Assembly (NCBI RefSeq): GCF_029227915.1
Contig: NC_079884.1
Location: forward strand, 23,932,001 to 23,996,000
Reading direction: 5' to 3'
Source: Hydractinia symbiolongicarpus
Lineage: Eukaryota; Cnidaria; Hydrozoa; Anthoathecata; Hydractiniidae
Length of the DNA: 64,000 bases
Shown: one piece after another, positions 24,226 through 37,900 of the stretch
Layout of the letters: each line of letters opens with the position of its first letter
Numbering within the stretch: the stretch's first letter is position 1
Notes under the pieces: generated by a model
Database searches by the model: none
What the model was told of the DNA's origin: nothing
What the model saw: only the letters and a program-made list of their open reading frames with translations
Made by a program: the position numbers and the translations under genes

Positions 24226-25231
24226 GTCTGCTTTCCACCAGATAACTTCCTGCAACATCCAACAGCTCAAAAAGTGCCATCTCCCCAATTTCCACCACTT
24301 GGCTTGGTAACCTTGAAAATATTAATTTGTCAAAAAAGTATGCTGGATCTTCTGGCTATGAAAGTTAATACTGATTATTCAACATGCCACACATTTGTGT
24401 ATGGTTTTTATTTCGAAAGATATTTACGCAATTAACTTTTATTGTTTTATTAATTAATTTTTTTTTGCTTTTCTCCGGTAAAAATAAGATTTTTTATTTA
24501 GGAGGTAGCTAAAACATTTTTGTGTTTTGTGTTTCTGCCACAGTATTCTAATAGTGCGAATATAGCCACAGCAGTTATTTGTGGACGCTAAAAATGGCGA
24601 ATTATGAGGGTTTCTGTGGACATTAATGTTTGATGTATGCTTTTAAAAGGTCTAATCATGGAGGTGCCGAGCATTTCAGATCCAAAAGGCCTGGGGACAA
24701 GGTTAGCATACTCTAAATTTGAAATTGGTTTCCCCACATTTTTGTATTCAAACGTTCTTAGGACGAAACCAGCAGCGTTGATGTTTGTGCCGCATATTGG
24801 AAAAATATCATAAGTAAACAAACTTTAGTTAGACAGGTTTTTTTGTCTCTTCCTGTATTATGGGACGAATTCATATAGTATTCCTTTCTATTGATTTTTT
24901 ATTATTTTTTAATAAAATATATATCCATCTACTGAGTAACTTAGGCAACCGCCGTCCCCAGGGATTGTTGGGAACAAGGTTGACAACACTCACTCGAGCA
25001 TCATACCCCGCCTAAGTTGACAGGTTATAGATCATTAATTTTTACAACCTGTTTCTTGAAGTAAGTTCTTTTAAATTTGAAAGAAAAAAAAATCATGCAC
25101 CACCTGCTAATATATATTTTTTTCGTTTTATTGCTTGGACGGCTAGTGTATCATGTTGAATTATTTTTTTAAACAGAGATCAATGTGGAAAGTTTTTTTT
25201 AACTCTGTTTGAGTGAAAGTCAGTAATGTTT
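24226..25231. other. Gene-free interval between LINE and Harbinger remnant
   Basis: No gene seen. Motifs ccTGGGGACAAGGTTaGC (near 24690) and TTGGGAACAAGGTTGACAAC (near 24970) belong to a dispersed family also present near 18530, 54230 and 55120. Confidence 0.5.
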
Positions 25232-26283
25232 AAAGCTGGATTTCCATCAGTGCGAATTCTCTTATCACTCTGGCTTTTTTGACCCATTGGTCATTTTTCG
25301 CAATTGGCCAATTTCAGTGCGATAGTCGGAGCAACAAAGTTTTGATATTTATTGCTCTGAGTTTTCGGCAGATGCTTACACATGTTGAGCAAAAGAAATA
25401 TATATAGCTTCGTATGTGATCTGAAACGAGCAGTCTTGGAAAAAAGTTTTTATAACATAGCAGAGGCTGTTCGAAAGAGTATTGAGAAAAAGATCAAGTG
25501 GCAAATGCTTGGAAGAAAGTTGAGGAGGAATTAGGATGTGAAGAGGGTAAATTTTATCCTTGTTTGTCAGTTCAATGCGCCATATTTTTGCGCTGTTAAA
25601 CCTTGAGCTTCTTCAGCTTGTTCTATTACTTAAAAAAAAAGTTTTTGAATTTAACTGTTTTAAGTTGAAGCTATTCGAAGATGGGACAACTTGAAAAAAA
25701 GAAACAGCCAGGAAAAGAATAACTTATAAAAAGGAGATCTGCATCGAATCAGGTTTGGCTGATGTTGAATTGTGTGTCAAAGATACAAGGAATACTCTTT
25801 TTTATCTTGGCTTAATAAGCATTATCAAATGAGAGACACAAAGTCAAATATAGCGGCATCGGAGATGAGGAGGATATTGATTCTTATTAGGAGGCAGAGG
25901 CTGAAGATTATTTCAATAGCTACAAAATCACCAAGTTTGGCCAAGATGACAACTATTGATCCACCACATCGTGCAATTTCATTGCTTGAAGCAGCCAATT
26001 CTTCTCTATAAATTGGACGACTCCAAGAATATGGCGATTTTCTTCGTCTCTTTTTCCTTATACTTCTGATGACTATTAAGGCTTCTTCTACAGCTTCTTC
26101 TTCTTCTGAACTGTCTGCCATCTTGAAATGTGTGTGTTGACAAAAGAAAATTTCACACAAATAATAATTTGTATTGGCATGCTATCGCGCTGAAACTCAT
26201 TTGCAGCGTAGAACTCCTGTCCCACTAAAATTTTGTATAATTTTAGAGCGATAGGAAGATTCACACTGGTGAAAATCCACCTT
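25232..26283. mobile_element. PIF/Harbinger-like element with truncated MADF and nuclease ORFs
   Basis: Imperfect inverted ends of about 38 bp (left starting AAGCTGGATTTCCATCAGTG, right the complement of a matching cactggtgaaaatccacc) are flanked by TTA/TAA, the 3-bp target typical of this superfamily. On the plus strand near 25480-25545 a Myb/SANT-like or MADF fragment reads Asn-Ala-Trp-Lys-Lys-Val-Glu-Glu-Glu-Leu-Gly. On the minus strand from 26121 inward lies a Met-Ala-Asp-Ser-Ser acidic start followed by a basic stretch and an Arg-Pro-Ile-Tyr block. This looks like the N-terminus of HARBI1-type nucleases. The catalytic part is gone. Confidence 0.65.
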
Positions 26284-28902
26284 AAAGCGCTACTGAAATA
26301 TTACGTAACAGGGTCACGTGCCACTAAAAAAAACTGGAGCTAGTCTGAAATTTTTAACAAACAAGAAGATCGAAGCGGCCATTGTGGTTGCAAGAAAAAT
26401 AAATATTTAAAAACTATATCTGGAGTTACATGAATTTTTAACATGGAATTTTTCATGGAATTACTGTTATATTTTAATTTAGAGAAGGCTTTGATATCTA
26501 TAGAAACCTTGCACTAAATTTATGTCTGACATAGTTCATTCATAGGAAATTATAATATATTACCATGTTTAATTTTAAGTTTCGTCACATATTCTTTTTA
26601 TGTGATGTTTTTGCCTATAAATAAAACCCTAAAGTTTAAATGTTTGCATTTTTATCATGTTTTTTTTTCCTTCAACAACCAAATGAGTGTGTATTGGTTT
26701 GCATTTTAACCATAAAACACTATACCATTAAAGTTTTTAACAAAGCCAAGTTTTTGAACATTCCTTTAATTTTAAAAAATATTTATAGTTCATTTGTTAA
26801 TATTTTATCATTTTCTTACTGCCATTAAACAATACTATACTTTCTCTAAATCTTTATGATCGACTGTAATTATTCATTAATTCTGTCGGGTTTTTTTAAA
26901 TAGTTATTTCTTAAAAACGGAAAAAGTGAACAAATGTGATACATTTTCACCAATTTGTTCATTTTTAATAATTTTTTTTTTTAATTGGTCATGTTATCAT
27001 ACAAATTATTTGTTTCTCATATTTTAAAAGACACAACTTTGTGTTTATCAAAGTGATAAGAAAAAAAAACTGATTATGACATGAGGATTATTCTTACTAA
27101 GATTTGTTATCTTTTATCATTTTCTTTCAGATAATGTAGATTTTCTATTTGGTGTTTGCGTTAAGATTTTGTTGTTATTGACAATTCAAATAAAAAGTTG
27201 AACAATATCATTATGTTTGAGAAAATTAAAGATAAAAAAGACACATTTTTAAACTTCATTGTGTTATATTTTTATCATTTTACTAATCTTTAGCCTTATA
27301 ACACCCTTAAGCCACCCAGTATACTAAGAAAATTGACCCTTAAAATTTTCAACATAAATAATTTACCCGTGTCCATTTTATCAATGTTTTTATCATTTCA
27401 CAACATTTTTTGTACACTAATATTTTTATCATTTTTCTTTCCTGAACTTTAAAATGGGCTCCTTTTTTGTCACTGTCTTTACTACTGAGACTAGTGAAGC
27501 ATGGCAGGATACCAGTCTAGTGTAGCGGTATGGGAAATTATTAGTTTTTGAGTGTTATAACAGACTGCTCTGTTGCACAAGGTACAAAAACCTATTATTT
27601 TTACAAATTAATCATTTTGCATTATTATTTTATGTTCAGTTGGTTTTGCTAGCACCAAGCTGCACAACAGTCATTTGTTATCTTTTTAGTGATGTGAAAT
27701 TTACCAAAGCTAGATTTGTATTTCGTACAACGAGTTTTAACAGGCTAAAATATGTTTTAAAAATAGTTGTTTTTATTTTTTTACGTTTTATTTAGCTTTC
27801 ATAAAAGCACTATTTACAAACTTGTACTTTATTCTACTTTACCAGTTATAATAATTATTAATAACGTAAGCATTTTTTCTGCACAATTAACTAAAGCAAA
27901 TACTCCTGGTAATTTTGCAAGAATCTTTGGAATGTTTTTCAGCTTTGCACAGTAGAGTTAAAAAGAGTTGTACAGATATGTGAGAGGTCTAATAACAGCA
28001 TTTAAAATTCTTTTAATCATGATATTTCTTTAACACTTTGCAGAAAGCACATGATTCTATGCATTATTCTGATCATCGCTTGAAGCTGAACACAATGGAG
28101 GAAACAGCAACACAAACTTTTACAAACTTCTGGCATGATAACATGTTTATTCTGATCTTCATTATCAAAATAATTAAAGTCCCCGTAAATAAAGTGGTTT
28201 TTTCACAAGCTAACTATTTTTTTATATTATATTGATTGTAAATTGTGAGATTTAAATGTTTTAAGGAAGAAATAATAGAATCTTGTGATTCTACATTTCG
28301 TGATTAACTTTTATTAGGGAAGAAAATGTGCAATATTATACCAAAAAATTTTTTTGTATATATAAAGATTTTAAACCCTGCAACCTCTCCCATAAAAGTT
28401 TATGAAAAAGGTTAAAGGGAACCCAAGGTATAAAATGATGTTGGACTTATAAAATTTAAAAAGTTCGTTAACAAGTCTTTTTAAATTTTTTAAAAAGCTC
28501 TTTTTGTTCTCAAGATATTCACATTTAAAGAATTTCAGATTAATAATGTTGCATAAATTATGATGTCATATTTAAATAATGGCAAATTATGAATTTTTTT
28601 GTCATCAGTAATTTTAAACCTGTTAAAAAATGTACATTCAAACTTTATCAATGCATATATTATAAAGGTGAATTGGTTAACATAAAATTTTTTACTGAAA
28701 TGATACTCGTTTGCTCATCTCAGGCCTGGATATCTGGAGCAGATATTCTATATGAAATATCTGCTAAGATATTTAATTCAATATTGGATATCTGCTAAGA
28801 TATTCGACTCTCGGCTAAGGAATTCGCAAAGATCCAAAAATATTCTGTCAGACGCTCCCGCCTGAGGCGAATCATAATATTATTAATCTTTAGAAGGCAA
28901 AC
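26284..28902. other. AT-rich intergenic region upstream of PARP copy A
   Basis: No gene seen. The motif TTTTTATCATTTT recurs several times between about 26800 and 27440. Near 28735-28805 the motif GATATCTGCTAAGATATT is repeated. A CTTTAG just before the copy A start (28890-28895) could be a splice acceptor for a 5' UTR exon hidden in this region. Confidence 0.5.
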
Positions 28903-31900
28903 ATGATTGAGCGGCTTCATTTTTATTTATCCTCAAAAAATGGGACGTATTTGGCTGATTTGGAACAAAAATTTTCACAGTTTGAGAATATTAAAGACAT
29001 TTTGGAAAGCAGGCCAGATTTATTTTGGCTTGCTACTTACAATGAAAACTGTATCGAAGTTCGAGCAAAGTTGAATGTAAAGTTGTGTTACTCGTATTTA
29101 AATAGCACATGTGGTGGAGATTGTGGTTGTTTACATATATGTAAGGATAACTTATTATCAAGGAAATATTGTCAAAATCCTTGCAAGTTTGGATTTTCAC
29201 ACAATCTTATGGATTGGCATAACTGGTCTTTGTTGTCAAAATACAAAGGATCTAATTGGGAACTTTTACTGAGGTCATCTTTTCCTCGGTTATGTACATC
29301 TTTTTCAAGAAGCGGACAATGCGAAAAGTTATATTGCGGGTACTTTCATTTGTGTTCAGATTTTGTCAGAGATAGATGTGTTGGTGAGTGCAAGTTAGCT
29401 AACTCCTGCAACCAAAGTAAAATTAATCTTCATAATTGTGGTAACAAACATAACAAAAAAGTGTTAAAGAATTTCGATTTAAGTTACTTAAAAGGTGATC
29501 GAAATGTTCTGCTTGCCAATATTCTTATGAAAAATGATGGTGCATTCAATGCAGCAACTGGGCCGGATCTAAAATCATTTTACCCAAGGTCAACAACCAA
29601 CAATACTTCTGAAAATCCAATTTTTATATGTGCAAGTTATTTGAAAGGAGACTGTAGGAATCCATCTTGCCCACGATTACATATGTGTAAAGGATTTTTA
29701 ATAAATGGCAATAAATGCGCCACAGAAGATTGCCGGTTTGGATTCTCCCATGATTTACGTGATGGTAGTAATAAAAAAATTATAAACCGACATAGTTTAG
29801 ATTCTTTTTCTGACTGGAGATTATTAGAACACATAAGAAGTTTATTTCCTCGTATCTGCAAGAATTATCATAACGGTACTAATTGTACATCTGAACAGTG
29901 CAATAGAATTCATATATGCCCAGAATATTGCTCTGATTCTTGCAGTGCACATAATTGTAAGTTTTCACATGACCTGCGAGATGAACACAATAATAATGTA
30001 TTACAGACTTATAATTTGCACAATATCAAGGAGAAGGGAAAATTCACTGAAAAACAGTTAATTTTAGCAAACGTACTTTACTCAAAATCCAGAAGTAAAG
30101 CAAACAGGAGTAGTGGTACCCCTTCCAATGAAAAGTTAACGTTATTAATGTGTAAATTTTATTTGGATGGAAACTGTAAACAAAAAAATTGCCCTCGATT
30201 ACATATGTGTAAAGAATTTTTAATTAATGGTAATAAATGTGTTGCTGATAATTGCAAATTTGGTTTTTCCCATGATCCATTAGATTCTCATAACACATTT
30301 GTAATGAAGAAAAATGGAGTTGATCAACTTCCAAGCTGGGTGTTACTTGAGCGTGTTCGTAAATCATTCCCACGTGTGTGCAAAGACTACCTAAATGGTT
30401 CATGTTTGGGTGTAACTTGTAGAAGACTGCATATTTGTCCTAATTATTGCAACAACATGTGCGTTGATGCAGACTGCACACTTTCACATAACCTTAAAGA
30501 TGGTCATAACATGCCCATATTGCAATTTTATTCATTGGACAGAATAAAAGGAGGCACAGAAAAGTTTATTCTCGCAAATGTTTTAATATCGAATTATGCA
30601 ACACAGAAAAATGGTGAATATTGTCGTGGGTCTAGTCTGTCTAAAAATATTATCAAATCAAATTTAAAGTTGTCCAAAAATGGTGGTTCTGCTTTTTCAT
30701 CAAATTCAACTTTGTGCAAGAAAAATGATTTTATGAAGTCATCAAATTCGAATTCATTCAAGAAAAATGATTCTATGAAGTCATCAAAATCGAATTTATG
30801 TAGCAAAATAGATTTGGCTTCATCAAATTCAAATTTAACTGGAAATGTTGGTTCTCATAAGCATGAAAGTGGTGTTTCTGGAAAACAGGTGAAAAGACTT
30901 AATTTAGAAGAAAATGTGGTTTGTAACGATTCAACAGTGCTGAAAGGTAATTGTGTTTTTAATTTAGTAGTATAACACTTATAATGCCTTAAATTTATTA
31001 TTTAGTATGCCTTCCTAAGATCTAAATAGTTTTTAAAGGTATATGATTTTACCACTCAGTTAGTTGCATCACAAATTTCCCTAAGTTATCACAAAATTAA
31101 AGAAGTAGTCAAATTATCTGCCAAATTTTTTTTAAAAGAATTTAAGAGTTTTCTTAAATCAAATTTTATATTAAAAAATTGGGCACTTTTTAAGTTAATT
31201 TTAATTCCTTTGTAATCCAGTGTATTTCATCAATTACCACTTAATTTATTATGTATATAAAAATAACTTTTCTGCTGGTAGTGGTGGAAGAAATTTTGAG
31301 GTACTTTTACAAGTTGGAATGACCCTAAAGCTTTGCATGAGAAATTTGTTGCTGTATCTATATATGTTTACTTTTTATTTGTGATTAGTTTTAATTTTAT
31401 ATGTTGGCTCAAACTGACAAGGACTAATTTACATACCCAAGCCTATCAATAAGAACAAAAACACCATAAATCAATATAAGTTTATAAATGCAAAATCTTT
31501 TCTTATTTATAAGAAAAGTTTTAAAAACACATGTTAAAATTTTATTTTTAATTTATAAAGTAGCACGAAGCTTTTCGTAACTGAGTTACATTTTCAAGTC
31601 AATCTTGAAAATGTAAATGTTTTAAAACTTTTCTTATTTATTTGTTAGCTGATTTATCATAATTTTCTTATTTAATCTTATCTTTTTTATTTAGTTAGTT
31701 ATTTTTTACTGCAAATACTAAGAAAGATAACCTTGATTTCCATGTGAGATGAATCACAAAAAAGTACAAATAAGTGCAAAGACGTGGATAAAAATAAGGA
31801 TAATGAAGTACAAAATATTACTCTATCAAAACAAAACTTGCCTTAAATTTTCTTATGAGTTAGGTGCAAATGTTTATTATGAATGTCCAAAGTAGATAAA

Positions 31901-34900
31901 ATTAAATTTTGAAAAATCATCATAGTCAACATCTGCTATGTTAAATATGCACTCTGCCAAATATCTTGCTATTTGAGCATCCTGTCTCTTGTGTTTTCTC
32001 CCTACAAATTTGATAAAAAGGACTTAGAACCAAAGTTGCCCTATTATTAACTGATGTTTTGGCTAATTAAAGAACACTAGTTGTTAGAGGTAAAAAGTCC
32101 ACTGGGTTTTACCCATCATCACCTGCAGGTACCATCTATACTCTTTTGTTGTGTAAATCCAAGCCTTTTGAAAGATTTGCCCAGCAGCATGCCTGGTTAC
32201 AAGAGCAGTTGTCTAAAAAGCTGAATTCAGCTTCAGAGCATCTAATCTATCCCACATCTTGGTTATATATAACTTTCTTGTTACATGCTCTGGAAAGGTC
32301 AATATATTCATACCTAGTAATGGAGCTGGTATCCTGTAACTGAAGGAGAAATTATTATGTACAATATTTGTTCACTTTTATATAGATCATTTTAATTGGT
32401 TAAAAGAGGAAGGTATTTGTTCCAGATATTTGGTCAGTGAATGTGAAGCTAAATCAAGTTGCCATTTGATTCACCCATTTTTAAAATTGCCTTATCTATG
32501 GCAATATAAAAGTGAAGATAACAATGAAGAATGGAAAAGCTTACCTGCTGATGTAAACATGGAACTGGAAAAGAAATACTGTGATCCATCTTCTTCATCT
32601 GCTGAGTAAGTTTTCGTTTGTAAAAGTATCCTTAATGCCTTATCTTTATTTTTAATATTTTTATTACCAGATCAGGAATGCGAGATATTTATAAAGGATA
32701 TGTTTTGGTTGCGTTATATTTTTCTAACATCTTTGTGTCCATTCTTTTGATTCTTTTCTTGATGGTCTTATTCATAGAACTTTTGTTTTGTGCAGATATT
32801 TCTTAAAAATGTATTTTAACTCAAACAATCTATAATTTACTTATTAGCTAAAGTTAAACATAAATATTCATCATCATTTTCAGCTTAATTTTTGTTATTC
32901 ATGCTAGCATGAATTGAACGGGGTATTAATGTCCTTCCAATTTGTCCTTATTACCGCCTGCCAAGTCTTTCTCCGTCTACTTTTGGGCTTTGTCCCAGGA
33001 ACTTTGAAGTCTCTACACTTTCTTACCCAGTTAATCTCCTGCTTTTTTTCAAAGTCCCAACCCCATAAATATTCTTATAACATCTTTAATGATACAAATA
33101 CTTAAACTGCTTCTAGTTCATCTGAACTTTTTCTATCCTTAAAACTGGTCTTACACATCCATCAGCATAATTACCATGGACAACTTTGTCGGAAATCACA
33201 TGAAATTGCTTTCATAACAAGCACTGATGAACTCAAACATTTATGCTGAATTTATCACCATACTTCGAGCCAACTCTCAGTGTACATTCCTTGTACTACT
33301 TATATCACCCATTCTTCAACACTGACCTTTCTCACTGACAACCAAAGTATCCTCCTTGGCACTCGATCAAACAACTTCTCTAAATCAACATAAATAAAAT
33401 AGAGGTCTTTTGCTAATGTGCTTTTCATGCAATTGCGTAAGGATGAATATAGCGTTAGTTGTGCCTTTACCTGGCATAAAACCAAATTGCATTGAGTCTA
33501 TGTCAACTTGCTTTCTGATGATAGTTTTAAACACATGTTTTACAATTTTCAGCACTTGATCTAGCAGCTTCAGTCCTTTATAGTTACCTCGTTCAAGTGA
33601 ATCCCCTTTACACTTGTGACAATTGATGATGAATGACAAATTCCATTCTTCAGGTATTTTACCTTCCTTGATGATGAGATTATCAAGATTTGTTATTATT
33701 GTCACAACTAAAAGACCACTGCTCTTTTCATTTCAACAGCTATTTCAGATGGACCAGCTGCTTTGTTTGCTTTATTGACTTGATTGCAGTGGATCCTTCT
33801 CTTAGAGTGCTTCAGGGTTCCAAAGGAAACTCCACATTGCGGAGCCGACTGTAACGATCCCCACAAGCCTTCATCGTTCCCTTTCAGTGTAAGATATACC
33901 ACCACTGTCATTTTTTATACATCTTTTACTGACAACGTCCTGGCTTTCAAATTTCAATTTCAATTTTTCCCTTCTTTTGTTTGTAGGTTTTGCATTTTGT
34001 CTTCTTCTGCTGACTTCTTTGCCTTTAGACTAATGTAGCTTTCTGTTTCGCTTCAGGACACCTTTATTACCATCCTTCCGCCATTCTTTCCACAGCCTTC
34101 GCTTTTCCTTGACAGTAGATGCTACTGTGTCATTCCACCACCAGGTTTCACGCTGTCTACAAAAGCCACCTCTGGTCCAACTGCAAACATCAGCCGTCAC
34201 AAGCAAGGCTTCTTTAATTGCATTCCAATATTTCTCACCGTTGTGTAAATTAACATTTACAGGAATGTTAGACTGAAAATCCCTTTCAAACCCCTATGTT
34301 ACAGTTGTATCATTCAGTTTTCATAGTTTAACAGGCCTGGGTCATTTTGCAGCAATTTTGATGTCACAAACCAAAAGCCACATTCTTCACTGTTAATCAC
34401 ACTTATGTTTTTCACTTGCTTTATTCCTTATGACCAGGAAGAAATCAATTTGTGTTGTGGCATTGCCTGATGTGTACATAAGTGATTAGTCTACAGTCTG
34501 GTTTTGTGAAAAACCTATTTACTATTGACAAATTTATTCCCATACACATATCCAATCTTCTTACTCCTTCATTATTTCGAGCACCATGCCCATTTCCTCT
34601 GTGAATGCCTTCGAAACCACCCCCCCCCCCTTGTTTACCGATTCAAGTCTCCTGAAACAACCAATTTCGCTGGCTACACACGCAAAGAAATTACCCCTTT
34701 CTTCAGTTGTCCTACCCAACTGGGGAGCAAACAAAGATTTAATGTTTAGAACAACTTTACTTATAAGTATTCGGATGCTCATGATATGAATATTCACCCT
34801 TTCAACTGAGAATTTGATCAACTATATTTGCTTTAACCAGTAGACCAACACCACTGAATCCAGACCCATCACCACTCCAGAAAATTTTGTATCTTGTCTG

Positions 34901-37900
34901 TCTACCTGAAATTAACCTTGCTGAACTACAAATGGTTCTTCTTTCCATGATTTGTCCTATTTCATTCGCCCTTTGTCGCATTGTGCCAACATTCCAAGAA
35001 CATAACTTGAGGACCATATGATTACTCATTCTACTAGAATTTTTATGCACCCTTGGTAAGAACAAAGGTGATGCACCCCTGTTCACATATGTCACATCGG
35101 TCTCCCTTGCCTCTTTAAATTATTGAGATTGTACTGACATTTAAATGCATATCTTAAATGCTTATCTATAAAACTTAAATCATAAAAGTTCAAAAAATAG
35201 TTGACAGCTCTGTAATCTTTTGTTGATGGTTTATTTTTTTTTAATATTTTTAATTATACATTGTTTGTCATCTTTTTGATTTTATATTTAACTTATTGTA
35301 CTTTTATTAACAGGTTTGGTGAAATATATGTTTTGTTCTCTCCTAAATGTCTATGGTATGGTCACTATCACACCAAAGATGTGTCTGTGCGTCGTCTGTC
35401 TACCATATCCTCTGTAGAGACCATAACTGAAGAAGCGGGAGCTACTGAGTGGAAATGGTACTGGCATAGTGGTGGTGACACCTGGATAGAATATGATACT
35501 TATGTAAGTAAATAAAGGTTCCATTGTTTGTTTTCAACAAGATTCATATGCTGTCAGATATCCAATGTTACATATGTAAGTAAATCAAGTAATGATTCCT
35601 GTTAAAGATAATTGATTTTCACGAGATCCACATGTTTTTAGTGTTAACTCTTCTTATTTTTGTCTGTGTTCGGCATTGAAAAAGGATCCTTTTTTATTTC
35701 TATGGGCTACAAATCCGTCTGTTTGATTATTTACTTTATTAATGAGTTATATAAATAAAAGTAAAAGCAAAATGGTGCTGAGAAATTTTTGAAAACTGAG
35801 GACAAAAATGACCTTATCCTTAACCTTATCTGATTGAACATCTAAAAATAACTAACAATTTTACTGTAAAGTTCCCTGTAAATTATTTGGCATCCATAAA
35901 TAAATTGAATAAACTCTCAAAATAAGAAGGGTGAGTTCCTAATAATAGGGAGATGTTGTTTTAAAAATAGGGGTTGTGACCCCTCTGCCAATTATGCCCC
36001 AAATACTACACCCACTTCTAATTGTAGCTCCTCATAGAGGTATGTTGTAGAGATAAAAGACCCTCAAATATTAGCTCTTTTCCAGTTGTAGACGCCTTTC
36101 AAGATTGGGCCAAATTTTTGTTGATTTAGCAGTAGGGGTAGGAAAATACATTCTGCCTACAATACGATAAATTACAAAATCAATACTTAAAATTAACAAT
36201 TGAAAAAGACTATATTGTCTTTTTCAAGTGTTAATGGAAAATATTCTTTCTTACTAATACTGGCAGTAAGAATGAACAGACAAAGGAACTGGCAATTGAC
36301 GTAGACTCGAAAATTGTCCCAAACATTGATATTAAGTAACAATTATAAGTAACATTTTTTACATAGAGTGAAAGCAAAAGTTACGGAAAAAGAGTTTTCG
36401 ATGTCAATTTTTTTTATCTAATTTTCCCTTCTTAACCTCATTCTAGAAATTATAGACTCCCTTTTTTACTAGCCTCCTTCTAATTATAGCCCCCTCTCAA
36501 AGATGTCTTCAAGTAATAGAAAACGGGTCTTATATTAGAGAAAGTATTGTATGTAATTTATCTAGCTTATAAAAAATATTATTTTTAATATGAAAATAAT
36601 GTGAAGAAAACAAGAGTGGTAACATATCCTTAAATAGTTACTTTTTAATTTCCATGGGAGAATAATTCAATTAGCCAATTAATTTTCTATTTATAGGTAT
36701 AAAAATCAACCCCTATTAAAAGTAATTAAAGGCTTCTTAAACAAAATATCTCTATCGCAAAACTTTATATATGCTTAATGGCTAGCAAAGAATGTCGTGG
36801 TTCTTAGAAACCCAAAATACAAAAACAAATTTCAATTTTACTATGTTGAAAAAGAAACAATTTGTGAGTGGAAAGTAGGCCAATGTTGGATCTACTTTCG
36901 AGGGTATCATTGATAGGGTTAGGTTCTTGACTAAACCATGTTAAAAAATTAAAACTAAATTAATATTTTTTTCAGCTTGAAATTTATTTAAAGGTTGTTA
37001 TATTTTTAAGGTGTTCCTAACTTTTGGCTAAAGGTCAGGCTATAAACGTTTTTATAAATTAGGTTTTATAATAAAAAAATGCTTAATTTGTTTTCTTTCC
37101 AGGTAGTAAAAAAATTTTCGATGAGAAATCTGCTGTATGAATTTTTTCTTTATGTTTGCACAACATTTTTTTCTTCCCTTTCGTTCCACTGTAGTTACTG
37201 GTTGTTTTTTTTTTTCTTCTGAAACCATCTCCATGGCTAGATTTTTTGCAACTTTTTTAATTGGTTGAGATGTGTATGAGATGTTTCGTATTTCCACAAA
37301 TTGAAGTTTGTCTTTACAACCTCTTATACTATGGAAAGATTGCACAAGATGTTGAGGAGACAATGGTGATTTTTTGTGGAAGTGGATGTGAATAACTTTT
37401 CCTTTGCATAAGGTCGCATATATTCATAGTAAAACACTTTAGTGGTGAGGTATATACAACCTTGTTAGAATCTGCCAACTTTTATTTCCCTACAATATGA
37501 TCTTGGTTAGCCATTACTTGATGCAGAAATCCTTGGGCGAGTATTATTTTTAATCCTTCATTTTGTTGGGCTTAGGTTGTATTTGTTGCATTAGACTTAA
37601 AAAATGCACACCATGGTTTGGTAACTTGTTGAGTTAAATGAAGGAGTAAAAATAATAGTAAGTCAAAATTGTTATTTAAGTGGGAAGAAAAAAGGGAAGG
37701 TTAGGGTTAACAAAAACTGCTAAAGCTCTTACCTCCAAAGTGACTAATCTGCTATTTAAGGGGGATATTGTCTTCAGCCTTCATTCCTCCCTATATTGTT
37801 TTTCAGCAATTATTCTACCCATAATACTTTCCTCAATGTTATCACTTTGTAGCCCTTCAGCTAAATCATTAAGTAAAATCAAAAAGCAGCAAAACGGTAA

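Noticed and set aside
30594-30806. Minus-strand frames opposite the Ser/Asn-rich linker of the PARP genes (also 46303-46539)
   Set aside because: They are complementary shadows of a low-complexity coding repeat.
37052-37363. 103-codon minus-strand open frame in PARP copy A intron 3
   Set aside because: No recognisable domain and no splice partners seen. Left as intron sequence.
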